Source of the DNA: Bradymonadales bacterium
Lineage (GTDB): Bacteria > Myxococcota_A > Bradymonadia > JAFGEP01
Direction: 5' to 3'
NCBI GenBank assembly: GCA_016931535.1
Contig: JAFGEP010000050.1
Coordinates: 62,001-126,000, forward strand
DNA: 64,000 nt
Shown here: piece after piece, positions 1 to 10,162 of the stretch
Numbering within the stretch: the stretch's first letter is position 1
Layout of the letters: every line of letters begins with the position of its first letter
Program-made: the position numbers and the translations under genes
Notes under the pieces: model-generated
Databases searched by the model: none
What the model saw: only the letters and a program-made list of their open reading frames with translations
Told to the model about the DNA's origin: nothing

Positions 1-26
1 CGCGGATTCTCACCGAAAGGGCAGAG

Positions 27-2855
27 GTGCTGGCAGGGCCAAGGCCGAAAGAGAAGGTGGTCAAGGTTCGCCCCGAGGCGCGGAGGCGATCGCGCTGGTT
101 GCCTTATGTTGCCCTGGCCGTCCTTCTCGGCTTGATCTGGTTCGGAGCGGCGGTGGTGCCCGACCTGATCTCTTCGCGCCGGGGCGATGACAATCGGTCT
201 TTGGCGATCTCCCCGGATGGGGTGAATGCGACGCCCCAGGTGGTCACCCGAGCTCCCGCGGTGAGTCTGGACCTGTTGGGGCCGGGCACATACGGAAGCT
301 ATGTTTCCTTTCTCCAGCAGGCGATGGCTGCGGTCGAGAACACCGGAGGTCAGGATCTCGAGGCGGTGGCACGCCAGGTGGTTGGCCAGTCGCTGATGGC
401 GATCCAGTACGGATCGGATGCCAGCCTGACGGGGGATCTGGCGGAGCGAGTCTCGCGTCTGACCGACGCCGGAGGGGAGATCCAGCAGCTGGCGCTGGGT
501 GCCTGTGCTGCGATGCAGGGGGATACCCGGCGAGCCGAGGAGCAGCTTGGGCAGTTTCGCACGGGTCAGTACGCGCCCTGGGCCTCTTTGTTCTTGGGAT
601 TGGCGGAGTACCAGCGTTATCTGAATGCCAGGACGGAGCACCAGGACCGCAGCCGACCCGCCGGAGTGGAGATGTCGACGCCGCCGAGCCCGGCGGAGAC
701 GGAAGCCGAGCGCGATCGGGAGCTGCCGGTTGAGAGCCGGTTGGCAGGTGAGTCGGGTCAGGAGCCTTCCGTCGATCTCCCGGCGGCGCCGGAGGTTCCA
801 CCGATGCTGGTGGAAGAGACGGCGAGCGACGGCGAGGAGGAACCCGCTGGGCAAACAGAGCCGGTGTTGGGCGAGGCGATGGGAGCGCACCTGGCGATGG
901 CGATCCGCCTCTCTCCAGAGCTGGTGGTCGCCCACTACTTCCAGGGAGTCGGGGCGGTGATCGCAGGCCGGCGGGAGGACGCCATGACCAGCTTCCGGCG
1001 GACGGTGGAGCTGTTCCCTCAGCACATGCCGGCCGTGCTATCCCTGAGCGAACTGCTCTTTGGCCAGGGCGAGTTCACCGAGGCGCGCACCTTGTTGGGA
1101 ACCGCGCTGGAGTTTCCAGCCGGCCAGAGTTCGGAGCGGGAACGATCGAGAGTCCACCAGCTGCTGGGCCAGATCGCGCTGGCTCGCCAGGAGTTCAATG
1201 AGGCGGTGGAGGCGTTGAAGCAAGCCTTCTATGCCGATCCCACCAACACCATGGCGGTCAGACAGCTGGATCATCTGTTCTTCCAGACCGGCCGGTACGA
1301 CGAAGCGGTGGAGTTCTTCGGGCCCCATGCAACTGCTGGGGCTGCCAACGCCGAAGTGCTGGCTGCTCTGGCACATAACCGCCTTGGCCAGGGAGACGAT
1401 GACGGCGACTCCCAGGTCCTTCAAACGCTGGCGGCGGAACTACAGACCGCTCAGGATACCTTTCCGGAGGATCCACGATTTCCCTACTACCTGGGCCGAG
1501 TCAGCCAGGCGTTGATCCAGTTCGACCAGGCAGAGATCCACTATCGAAATGCGATCCAGAGAGACACCAGCTTCGTGCCGGGTTACCTCGGCCTGGCGGA
1601 CCTGGCGCGCCAGGCGAACCAAACAGAACGAGCGCTGGCCTATCTGAACGAGGGGGTCCAGTACGGGGAAGCCAGTGCCGACGCGGAGCAGGAGATCGGG
1701 GATGCCTACCTCTTGCTGGGTTATCCGGACCTGGCCATGGAGGCCTTCCGTAGGGCGATCCGTATCGATCCATATCATATCGAGGCCCGGCTCGAGTTGA
1801 CGCGGCAGCTGGTGGAGCAGGGGAGCCCCGAACAGCTGGCCGGCGCGCTACAACATCTGCGGACCATCGAGAACATCGGGGTGGATATGCCCGTACTGCA
1901 GGCGTTGTTCGCGCGGGTGTTCTATGGGCTGGGCGAACTGAACCAGGCCAGAGATCGGATGCAGCGGATCTCTACCAATGAACAGATGCATGGTGATCCG
2001 GAGCACCACTACCTGTTGGGTCGAATTCACTTCGATATCGCTCAGCTGGCCAGCAGCCAGGGGGACACTCCAGGGGCTCGCGAGAACTTCGAGAGCGCCC
2101 GGGCCAACTTCTCGGCTGCCTTCGCGGCTCGACGAGAGATGGCCGAGGCGAGACACTGGGAGGGTCGTGCCTATCTGGCCCTGGGGGAGACGGACAACGC
2201 GCTGCCCTCCTTGCGCAATGCCTTCGAGATGACGCTGAGGGACGGCCATCCGTCGGGAGAGTACCGTTACTGGCTGGGGTTGTGCCAGGAGATGCTGGGA
2301 CAGTACCAGAGCGCGCTGGAGTCTTACCTGCTGGTCGATCGCTTCGATCTCCGCTGGGCCTTGCAGAACCCCGTCTTTTACTACCGTCGTGGGCGCCTCC
2401 TCGCCGGATTGGAGCATTTGCGGCGGGCACAACGGGATCTGGAGTGGGCCCTGATTCTGGATCGGGGATTCGTGGAGGCGTCCCAGACGCTGGCCGAGGT
2501 GTTCTTTCGCCAGCAACGATACCAGGAAGCGGTAGACCAGTGGTTACGGTCCCTCGAGATCCTCCCGGGACAACCGGCCATTCATTACCGCCTGGGAACC
2601 ACCTGGGTCCGATTGGACAACGTCGAACAAGCGGTCCATCACCTGGAACGAGCGCGCGACCTGGGATACGGAGCAGAACAACCAGAACTCCACAGAACGC
2701 TGGGTTTTCTCTATCGAGACTGGCCAGCTGGGAGGCGTACCGCAGAAGCCATCGAGAGCTTTCGCGCCTACCTGGCATCGGGAGCAACGGAACGGCAGCC
2801 TGATCTCCGCGTCGAGATCATGAACCAGATCCGTCAACTGGGGGGAACCCCCTGA
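27..2855 (+). CDS. TPR-repeat protein with N-terminal transmembrane helix
   Basis: 942 aa ORF, GTG start; TM segment WLPYVALAVLLGLIWFGAAVV; many TPR-like motifs (e.g. AMEAFRRAIRIDPYHIEARLELTRQL). Frame is open to the window edge, so the true start may lie upstream. Confidence 0.85.
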   Translation: MLAGPRPKEKVVKVRPEARRRSRWLPYVALAVLLGLIWFGAAVVPDLISSRRGDDNRSLAISPDGVNATPQVVTRAPAVSLDLLGPGTYGSYVSFLQQAMAAVENTGGQDLEAVARQVVGQSLMAIQYGSDASLTGDLAERVSRLTDAGGEIQQLALGACAAMQGDTRRAEEQLGQFRTGQYAPWASLFLGLAEYQRYLNARTEHQDRSRPAGVEMSTPPSPAETEAERDRELPVESRLAGESGQEPSVDLPAAPEVPPMLVEETASDGEEEPAGQTEPVLGEAMGAHLAMAIRLSPELVVAHYFQGVGAVIAGRREDAMTSFRRTVELFPQHMPAVLSLSELLFGQGEFTEARTLLGTALEFPAGQSSERERSRVHQLLGQIALARQEFNEAVEALKQAFYADPTNTMAVRQLDHLFFQTGRYDEAVEFFGPHATAGAANAEVLAALAHNRLGQGDDDGDSQVLQTLAAELQTAQDTFPEDPRFPYYLGRVSQALIQFDQAEIHYRNAIQRDTSFVPGYLGLADLARQANQTERALAYLNEGVQYGEASADAEQEIGDAYLLLGYPDLAMEAFRRAIRIDPYHIEARLELTRQLVEQGSPEQLAGALQHLRTIENIGVDMPVLQALFARVFYGLGELNQARDRMQRISTNEQMHGDPEHHYLLGRIHFDIAQLASSQGDTPGARENFESARANFSAAFAARREMAEARHWEGRAYLALGETDNALPSLRNAFEMTLRDGHPSGEYRYWLGLCQEMLGQYQSALESYLLVDRFDLRWALQNPVFYYRRGRLLAGLEHLRRAQRDLEWALILDRGFVEASQTLAEVFFRQQRYQEAVDQWLRSLEILPGQPAIHYRLGTTWVRLDNVEQAVHHLERARDLGYGAEQPELHRTLGFLYRDWPAGRRTAEAIESFRAYLASGATERQPDLRVEIMNQIRQLGGTP

Positions 2856-2882
2856 AACGCAAGGCAATCGGGAGATCTCGGC

Positions 2883-5729
2883 TTGAATTTGCTATTGCTG
2901 GGAAAACGTGGGTCACAACTGGCTGAGCTGGCCAAGGCACTCCAACCGCTGTCGCCCACTTCCGTTCGTCTGGCAGAGAGCTGGGAAGCGGTGGAAGGGG
3001 GGGTCGAGCAGTCTCGGCCTGACCTGGTGCTGATATGCATGTCGCGGCTGTTGACGGAAGGGATCTCGACGGTATCTAGAGCCCAGATCTACCTGATCGA
3101 GCAAGGCGTCGCGACGATTGTAGCCATCCATCCGGAGACTACGGCAGAAAGGCTGGTCGCAGAGGAGTACTTCTCCAAAGAAGCCATTGTAGAAAGCCCA
3201 TATCAGACGGAGGTGCTCAAGGAACGGATCCAGCGGGCCATCGAAAAAGGGTCTAAAAAAGCGGAGGGTGACAGCCGAGAGTTTGACGAAGAATGGACAG
3301 AAGCCGCCTTTTTGGCAGAACAGCGGACTCAGCCAGACAGCGTGGTCGAGGTGAGCCCCAGACTCACCTTCATGGGTCGATTGGCGACCCGCCAGGCAAG
3401 AGAAAAGCAGGGCTTGACGCCTGAACGGGAGGCGACCAGGAGCCCCATGGGCGCGGCGCCGGCAGAACAGGGTTCCCCCCAGAAATCCGCTTCCCCATCG
3501 GCCATCCCTCCCTCGCAATCACGAACCGGCCAGATACCTGCTGTATCAGGCCACCATGTCTCCAAAGCAGGCGTGGCCACGCGCCCGACCGAGGATCGGC
3601 CTTCCAGAGAAGGGAAGGAGGGTTCCGGCGCTCCTGCCATCAAGACGGAGAGCGACGAATCGATGAGGGGTGAGGCGCACGAATCGGCGCCGGAACCCGA
3701 CTTGAGGCCGACTTCACCCCGGAGTGCTCCCCATGCCGATCCGATCCGGGATCTCTATCACGCACTGACCATGGCTGGAGAGGGGCTGGAGCCGGTCCGG
3801 CTCACTCCGGGGTTTCCCCTCCTGTCCAAGGGGCAGATCGACCAGGCCTCTCCGCTGAGAGTCCTGTATGGGTTAGCGCAGGCCGGTGCAACTGGCCGCT
3901 GGGTGTTGACCCGAGGAAATCAACAAAAGGAGTTCGCTTATCTGGATGGGCAGATCGGCTTGCTTGATGTGAGCGGTGTCAATGCCAGCAAGCGGATGGA
4001 TCTGGGGGCCAGCCTCCTGTGGTCCAGCGGGGTCTACTCCTTCGTGGTGGAATCGATCGCTCGCGACCGTTTCACCGCTCTGGGCAACGTCCTGGAGTTC
4101 ATGCATGAGATGGTTCACCAGGGGTTGACCTTTCAAGATGTGACGGACGCTCTTTCCCCGTTTTTCTCGATGATCCCCACCATCACCAGCCGGGTGTTGG
4201 ACGATTCTCGGATCCTGTCCCAGCTGTCGGGGGTGACCCAGCTGCTGGGCAAGTGCACAGGAGCCCCCCTGGAGGAGATCGTGGTCGAGGAGCAGAGGTT
4301 GAGTCAGCGCCTCATGAAAAACGCGCTGTTCTGCTATCTCATCGATGCCATCTCCTTTTGGGACAGCATCCTGCAGCGGCCGGTCACCTTGAAGTACGAC
4401 CAGATGGGGCTCCGGCGTTCGACCCGGAAGTCCCTGGCATTGGCCTCGGAGGAGGAGGAGATCAGTCCCGAGGAGGAGGCGTTGCTGGTGGAGCTGGCCG
4501 CCAGGGCGACCGAGTTTCAATCTTGGTCCGCTTACCAGATCTTCGGGCTAGAACCCGGTTGTGGCCGGGAGGCGGTGGAGGAGGTGTACTACCGCCTGGT
4601 CAAGGAGCACCACCCCGATGTCTACGCGCTGGCGCGTTCTCCCTCGGCCAAACCCCTTGCCGAGATGGTGTTTCGACGGATTCGGGACGGGTTTCGAGAG
4701 CTGCTCTCCCAGGAGAAAAGTCAGCCGGACGGCGCCGGTATCCGGAAAAAGACCGCCCGCGCAATCCCCATGGGATCGAACGGCGAGCGTGTCACGGTAT
4801 CGGAAGAGACGACCTCGAGGCCGGCTGGAACCAAGGAAGTTCCGACAGGAATGCACCCGGCGGCTCATCAGAGCGCTTCCTGGCGCAAAGTGAGCTCGGT
4901 GACAGCCGTACCGCCACTGAAACCAACGGGCACGCCGACCGAGGGCCCCACCCGATCCGAATTGGCACCGACGGTGCCCGATGCAGCGGTGGCAAACGGG
5001 CGGGGGCCACAGCCGTCGCGGGCCCAGGCGGCGGTGACCGGCAGCAGCCCGAGCGTACCGGCAACCCCCATGCAGGGGCCACAGCCGTCGCGGGCCCAGG
5101 CGGCGGTGACCGGCAGCAGCCCGAGCGTACCGGTCACAACGGTGGGGGCAGGACAGCCCTCGCGCTCGCACCTGGCGGTGACCGGCAGCGGCTCGAGACA
5201 CCAGACGGCGGCATCCTTCTCGCATCGAGCAGTGGGATCTAGCGGGGCGGTCCCGGCCATTCGGGCCACGGTGAAGGATGCTCAGCAGATCCAGATCTCA
5301 CCGCGGCAAGCCTTCAAGAACGGGTTGTCGCTACTGGGTTCGGGGGCGATTCAGAGGGCGGCGGAATCATTTGCGCTGGCCTACGCCGGCGATCAATCGA
5401 ACGGCACCTACCTTGCGCATTCGGTCTGGAGTAGTTACTTGGTCGATAAGATCACCTCCAAGGAGGCCATCGCCACCTTGAAGGCGGGGCTGGAGGAACT
5501 GGAAGAAAAGGAGCACCTGGCGCTGTTCTTGGGGCAGATTCTGGCCGCCGAAGGTCAACAGAGCAAGGCGACCAACTACTTCAACCGATGTCTGGAGATC
5601 AACCCCAACAACATCGAGGCGGCCCGCCAGATCCGATTGCACCAGATGCGTCACGGCAAGAAAGGGGAGGGGTTGCTGGACAAGCTGCTGTCATTGCGCG
5701 GCTCAAAGGCGAAGGACAAGAAGAGATAG
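2883..5729 (+). CDS. Multidomain protein: receiver-like N-terminus, DUF4388/PATAN-like middle, J-domain (HPD), Pro/Ser-rich linker, C-terminal TPR
   Basis: J-domain-like YQIFGLEPGCGREAVEEVYYRLVKEHHPDVY...; C-terminal TPR-like AEGQQSKATNYFNRCLEINPNNIEA; TTG start. Confidence 0.75.
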   Translation: MNLLLLGKRGSQLAELAKALQPLSPTSVRLAESWEAVEGGVEQSRPDLVLICMSRLLTEGISTVSRAQIYLIEQGVATIVAIHPETTAERLVAEEYFSKEAIVESPYQTEVLKERIQRAIEKGSKKAEGDSREFDEEWTEAAFLAEQRTQPDSVVEVSPRLTFMGRLATRQAREKQGLTPEREATRSPMGAAPAEQGSPQKSASPSAIPPSQSRTGQIPAVSGHHVSKAGVATRPTEDRPSREGKEGSGAPAIKTESDESMRGEAHESAPEPDLRPTSPRSAPHADPIRDLYHALTMAGEGLEPVRLTPGFPLLSKGQIDQASPLRVLYGLAQAGATGRWVLTRGNQQKEFAYLDGQIGLLDVSGVNASKRMDLGASLLWSSGVYSFVVESIARDRFTALGNVLEFMHEMVHQGLTFQDVTDALSPFFSMIPTITSRVLDDSRILSQLSGVTQLLGKCTGAPLEEIVVEEQRLSQRLMKNALFCYLIDAISFWDSILQRPVTLKYDQMGLRRSTRKSLALASEEEEISPEEEALLVELAARATEFQSWSAYQIFGLEPGCGREAVEEVYYRLVKEHHPDVYALARSPSAKPLAEMVFRRIRDGFRELLSQEKSQPDGAGIRKKTARAIPMGSNGERVTVSEETTSRPAGTKEVPTGMHPAAHQSASWRKVSSVTAVPPLKPTGTPTEGPTRSELAPTVPDAAVANGRGPQPSRAQAAVTGSSPSVPATPMQGPQPSRAQAAVTGSSPSVPVTTVGAGQPSRSHLAVTGSGSRHQTAASFSHRAVGSSGAVPAIRATVKDAQQIQISPRQAFKNGLSLLGSGAIQRAAESFALAYAGDQSNGTYLAHSVWSSYLVDKITSKEAIATLKAGLEELEEKEHLALFLGQILAAEGQQSKATNYFNRCLEINPNNIEAARQIRLHQMRHGKKGEGLLDKLLSLRGSKAKDKKR
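5003..5190 (+). repeat. 72-bp in-frame tandem repeat (~2.6 copies, third degenerate) coding GPQPSRAQAAVTGSSPSVP
   Basis: 5003-5061 and 5075-5133 are identical at 72-bp spacing; degenerate third copy from about 5147. Confidence 0.9.
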
Positions 5730-5753
5730 CAAGATCTCTTCTTCCAATACGGT

Positions 5754-7313
5754 ATGGGTAGAATCATCGGCATCGATCTGGGCACGACCAACTCGGTGGT
5801 GTCTGCACTGGAAAACGGGGAGGCGGTCGTGCTTCCCAACCGGGAGGGCTCCCGCATCACCCCCTCCATGGTCGGTTTTGCGGAAAACGGGGAGCCGTTC
5901 GTCGGGCACCAGGCCAAACGTCAGGCCATCCTCAATCCCGAGCGCACCGTGTTCGGGACCAAGCGGCTCATGGGGCGCAGGTTCGACGACCCCATCATCC
6001 AGAACCTGATGCCCCGCCTTCCCTTTACCATCGTGGAGAACAAGAACGGAGACGCCTGGGTTTCAGTGGCCGGCAAGAACCTGTCGCCCCAGGAGGTCTC
6101 GGCACACATCCTGGGCAAGCTCAAGTCCACGGCCGAGGACTACTTCGGTGAGGAGGTGGCCCAAGCGGTCATCACCGTACCGGCCAACTTCGATGATGCC
6201 CAGCGGCAAGCGACCAAGGAGGCGGGACGTCTGGCCGGCCTGGAGGTGCTGCGGATCGTCAACGAGCCCACGGCTGCCGCGCTCGCCTATGGCCTCAACA
6301 AGCGCGAGGAGGCGGTGGTCGGGGTGTTCGACCTGGGTGGGGGAACCTTCGATATCTCCATCCTCCGCCTGAAGCACGGCGTGTTCGAGGTGCTCTCCAC
6401 CTGCGGCGACAATACCCTGGGGGGGGACGATTTCGATCAGACCATCCTGCAGGCCCTCATCGACAAGTTCTACCAGGAGGCCGGGATCGACATCACCGGC
6501 GACAAGATGGCCATCCAACGGCTGCGGGAAGCGGCCGAAGCGGCCAAGTGCGAGCTCTCCACCATCTCCGAGACCAACATCAATCTTCCCTTTCTGGCGG
6601 TGGGCTCGAGCGGTCCCAAGCATTTCAACACCACCCTGTCCCGCAGCAAGCTGAACGACCTGGTCTACGGATTGGTCCAGCGCCTCCATGAACCGTGCAG
6701 GCAAGCGCTGCAAGATGCCGGGTTGCGTCGCAACGAACTGGACGAGGTGCTGCTGGTGGGAGGCATGACGCGGATGCCGCTGGTGCGGGAGCAGGTCCAG
6801 CAGATCTTCGACGTCTCCCTGCAACGTTCCGTGAACCCCGACGAGGTGGTGGCGATGGGGGCAGCCATCCAGAGCGGGATCATCGGCGGCGAGGTCCGCG
6901 AGGTGGTGCTGCTCGACGTGACCCCCATCAGCCTGGGCATCCGGGTGGTGGGGAACCGGTTTTCCCGAATCATCCCGCGCAACACCCCCATACCGGCCCG
7001 AGAGACCAAGGTCTTCACCACGACCGAGAACAACCAGGATCTGGTCAGCATCACAGTGCTGCAGGGGGAAAACGAGCTGGCCGATCGGAACAAGCCGCTG
7101 GGGACATTCAACCTGACCGGCATCCCCCAAGCGGCTGCCGGCACACCCCGGATCGAGGTGGCCTTCGACATCGACACCGACGGAATTCTCAACGTGTCCG
7201 CTCAGGACATGAAGACCAAGAAAAGCCAGTCGATCGTCATCACCAACGCCCACGGCCTGTCGTCGGAAGAGTTCTATACCGCCAAGGATCGGGTGCAGGC
7301 CACCGTATACTAA
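5754..7313 (+). CDS. dnaK: Hsp70/DnaK-family chaperone lacking the C-terminal lid domain
   Basis: [67 protein letters not shown]; ends right after [31 protein letters not shown] (519 aa). Confidence 0.95.
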   Translation: MGRIIGIDLGTTNSVVSALENGEAVVLPNREGSRITPSMVGFAENGEPFVGHQAKRQAILNPERTVFGTKRLMGRRFDDPIIQNLMPRLPFTIVENKNGDAWVSVAGKNLSPQEVSAHILGKLKSTAEDYFGEEVAQAVITVPANFDDAQRQATKEAGRLAGLEVLRIVNEPTAAALAYGLNKREEAVVGVFDLGGGTFDISILRLKHGVFEVLSTCGDNTLGGDDFDQTILQALIDKFYQEAGIDITGDKMAIQRLREAAEAAKCELSTISETNINLPFLAVGSSGPKHFNTTLSRSKLNDLVYGLVQRLHEPCRQALQDAGLRRNELDEVLLVGGMTRMPLVREQVQQIFDVSLQRSVNPDEVVAMGAAIQSGIIGGEVREVVLLDVTPISLGIRVVGNRFSRIIPRNTPIPARETKVFTTTENNQDLVSITVLQGENELADRNKPLGTFNLTGIPQAAAGTPRIEVAFDIDTDGILNVSAQDMKTKKSQSIVITNAHGLSSEEFYTAKDRVQATVY

Positions 7314-7317
7314 GGTT

Positions 7318-8139
7318 TTACCGGGAATCGAGCGTTTGCAGGATCCGGATCATCTCCGGGTGCAGGCAACCATTGGATGCCAGGATGGCCTCGGGGTTCA
7401 GGACGTCGAAGGAGGATCCGCCATAGTCGGTTACCCGTCCCCCCGCTTCCTCGACCAGGAGAACCCCGGCGGCGACATCCCAGGGTTTCAGACCGGGCTC
7501 CCAGTAGCCGTCCAGGCGACCGCAGGCCAGCCAGGCCAGATCGAGCGCGGCTGAACCCATGCGCCGGATCCCCTGGCCGACCTCGAGGAAGGCCTCGACC
7601 GCACGAAGATAGAATCCGGCCTGGAGCTGTCGATCGTAGGGAAAGCCGGTGGCCAGCAACGCGGCTTGCAGGATCGAGATGTCACTGACCCGGATGGGGG
7701 TGCCATTCAGACGGGTGCCGCCTCCGGCCGTGGCGGCGAACAGCTCGTCGCGCATCGGATCGAACACCACCGCAACGACCGGACGCCGATCCAGAAGGCA
7801 GGCGATGCTCACCGAGCAATGGGGATGACCGTGTGCCAGATTGGTGGTGCCATCCAGCGGATCGACCAGCCACAGGAGACCCGATCCGATCCGGACCTCG
7901 CCTTGTTCTTCGCTCCAGATGCCGTGCGTCGGGAAGCGGGAGGTCAAGTGTCCGATCACCGCCTCCTCCGCCAGGCGGTCTATGCGGGTAACCAGGTTCA
8001 CCTCTCCCTTCTGCTCGAGCTGGAGGTCGGCGGGGCGACTCCCCAGCCCTTCTTGGACCACCTGTCCTGCCAGACGGGCCGCCTCGATGGCGCTTTCCAG
8101 GTATGCCGACAGCGGATGGGGGGTTGGGGGAAGCGTCAT
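7318..8139 (-). CDS. Inositol monophosphatase family protein
   Basis: WLVDPLDGTTNLAHGHPHCSVSIA, and C-terminal WDVAAGVLLVEEAGGRVTDYGG; likely start MTLPPTPHPLSAYLESAIEAAR within ORF 7318..8271. Confidence 0.93.
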   Translation of the reverse strand: MTLPPTPHPLSAYLESAIEAARLAGQVVQEGLGSRPADLQLEQKGEVNLVTRIDRLAEEAVIGHLTSRFPTHGIWSEEQGEVRIGSGLLWLVDPLDGTTNLAHGHPHCSVSIACLLDRRPVVAVVFDPMRDELFAATAGGGTRLNGTPIRVSDISILQAALLATGFPYDRQLQAGFYLRAVEAFLEVGQGIRRMGSAALDLAWLACGRLDGYWEPGLKPWDVAAGVLLVEEAGGRVTDYGGSSFDVLNPEAILASNGCLHPEMIRILQTLDSR

Positions 8140-8213
8140 GACCGAATGACCTCCTGGGGACGGATCGGGCGTAAGATTACCGTGGTCGGGCGGCAAGATC
8201 GAGCCTGAGCTCA

Positions 8214-8243
8214 TTGACGGACAGCGGTTCCTGTGGACATTAT
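8214..8243 (+). promoter_or_regulatory. Putative sigma70-type promoter (TTGACG-N18-CATTAT)
   Basis: -35-like TTGACG 8214-8219 and -10-like CATTAT 8238-8243 upstream of the metallophosphoesterase, followed by an AGGAGG RBS. Confidence 0.4.
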
Positions 8244-8269
8244 CGGCCGATGTACACAGGAGGCTTGTC

Positions 8270-9016
8270 ATGCCCCGAATTGCAGTTTTCTCCGATGTTC
8301 ACGGTAATCTCCCGGCGCTCGAGGCGATCACACGGGAGATCCAGCGACGGAAACCGGATCACCTGATCTGCCTGGGAGATCTGGTCGCCTTTGGGCCACA
8401 ACCGGCAGAGACCTTGAGCTTTCTGCGGGAGGAGGTCAAGCCTACGGTGGTCATCAAGGGCAACACCGACCGCTGGATCACCCAGCGGGTCTGGGAGAAG
8501 GGGTCAGCCCCGGCGGTCGACCAGGTGTTTCTGGACTCCATCGCCTGGACGGCCGACCGAATTGGCAGCGAGGGGATCGCCTATCTCGACTCGCTTTCCG
8601 ACGAGACGACGCTCGACCTGGGGGAGCTGGAGATCCACCTGTGCCATGGTATGCCAGGGGATGACGAGCAGGGGATCAAACGGGGCGTGATCGAACAGGT
8701 GGCGGACGCGGTCAGCAAGGTCAAGGCACAAGTGGTTTTCTGCGGTCATACCCACCTTCCTTTGCGCACTCGCATCGGCGATCGGGAGGTGCTCAACGTG
8801 GGCAGTGTGGGCTTACCCTTCGATGGGGATTTTCGTCCCTGCTACCTCAGCTGCTTCATCGGCCATGGCGCCTTGCAGGAGATCACCTTCTGTCGGGTCA
8901 GCTACAGCCGGGCCAAGACCATCGATCTGCTGGAACACAGCGATATGCCCGGGAGTGCCGTGATCATCCACCGGCTGCAGACGGCCACCCCGAGTCGTCC
9001 CAAGAGCCAGGGCTAA
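8270..9016 (+). CDS. Metallophosphoesterase (YfcE/phosphodiesterase-like)
   Basis: AVFSDVHGNLPALEAI, CLGDLVAFGP, IKGNTDRW, CGHTHLPL, NVGSVGLP motifs. Confidence 0.93.
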   Translation: MPRIAVFSDVHGNLPALEAITREIQRRKPDHLICLGDLVAFGPQPAETLSFLREEVKPTVVIKGNTDRWITQRVWEKGSAPAVDQVFLDSIAWTADRIGSEGIAYLDSLSDETTLDLGELEIHLCHGMPGDDEQGIKRGVIEQVADAVSKVKAQVVFCGHTHLPLRTRIGDREVLNVGSVGLPFDGDFRPCYLSCFIGHGALQEITFCRVSYSRAKTIDLLEHSDMPGSAVIIHRLQTATPSRPKSQG

Positions 9017-9029
9017 GGCGGGCCCCATC

Positions 9030-9986
9030 ATGCGAAGGGTAGCCTGCCCGTTGGTCTGTGGTCTTCTGCTTCTTTCCACCGGCATCGCCCGGTCGCAGTC
9101 GCCCGAGGGGGCGCCATGCGAGGAGGAAGGCCTGGGGGAGCAGGAAGAGGCGCTGGAGGAGACGGAGCTGATCGAGGACGGGGTGCCGTTTGAGAGGGGG
9201 AGCCTCATTTTCGACTACCTGCGCCAGTGGTTATCCCTTTTTGGCTTCGGCACGACCAACAACCGGCTGTATCCGGACGGTTGGGACCACCACTGGAGCA
9301 CAGAGGTTCCGGAGTCGTTCGATCATGGGGAGTGGGATCGGATTCTGGCTGGTCATGTCAACGAGGAAGGGCTGTTCGACTACGGTGCGTTGAGCCAGGA
9401 CAGCGCACAGCGCGCCTTTTTGGATGGATACCTGGGGCGTCTGGCCGAAGCGTCGTTGCAGGGGCTGGTTCCGGCAGAGCAGCTGGCGTTCTGGATCAAC
9501 GCCTACAACGCCTGTGCCGTGCAGAACGTGCTGACCAGGGGTCTTCCCCAGAGCGTGCTGGAGGTGGAGGGGTTCTTTGACGACGATCTGTGCCGGATCG
9601 GGGGGTACTCCCTGAGCTTGAACGAGATCGAGAACGAGCGGATCCGGCGCTTTTTTGTGGAACCGCGGATACACTTCGCCCTCAACGGAGCCGCCCACGG
9701 ATGTCCACCCCTGCGTCGGGAGGCCTACCGGGGGAACCGGTTGGAGGTCCAACTGGAGGATCAGGCGACCCGTTTTCTACGCGCCACCACGGTCATCGAT
9801 ACCAACCGCATGGAGATCCGGGCGAACCGGATCCTGGAGTGGTTTGGATGGGATTTCGAACCGATAGGAGGGGTTCGCGAGTTCATCGCCCAGCGTCTGG
9901 AGGCAGAAGAAGCGCGGCTGGTTCGCCTGGACTCCTATCGGTTGGTTTTCTCGGAGTTCGACTGGCGCCTCAACCAGGTACCCTGA
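9030..9986 (+). CDS. Secreted DUF547-family protein
   Basis: Signal peptide-like MRRVACPLVCGLLLLSTGIARSQ; AFWINAYNACAVQNVL and IHFALNGAAHGCPPLRREAY are DUF547 hallmarks. Confidence 0.85.
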   Translation: MRRVACPLVCGLLLLSTGIARSQSPEGAPCEEEGLGEQEEALEETELIEDGVPFERGSLIFDYLRQWLSLFGFGTTNNRLYPDGWDHHWSTEVPESFDHGEWDRILAGHVNEEGLFDYGALSQDSAQRAFLDGYLGRLAEASLQGLVPAEQLAFWINAYNACAVQNVLTRGLPQSVLEVEGFFDDDLCRIGGYSLSLNEIENERIRRFFVEPRIHFALNGAAHGCPPLRREAYRGNRLEVQLEDQATRFLRATTVIDTNRMEIRANRILEWFGWDFEPIGGVREFIAQRLEAEEARLVRLDSYRLVFSEFDWRLNQVP

Positions 9987-10162
9987 GATCGGTGGCGAAA
10001 AATAAGGTCGAGTAGAGGGCCAGGGAGAGTGATCCCCCAAAAAAATGGCTTTGATCCGGCGATCTGCTGTGGTAGAAGAGAACCACCGCTGAGCACTTGA
10101 GCAGGTGTTTGCCCCGATGGCGAGCCGGCTCAAGTGACCCGTCCACTGGCCAGGAGGGTCCC

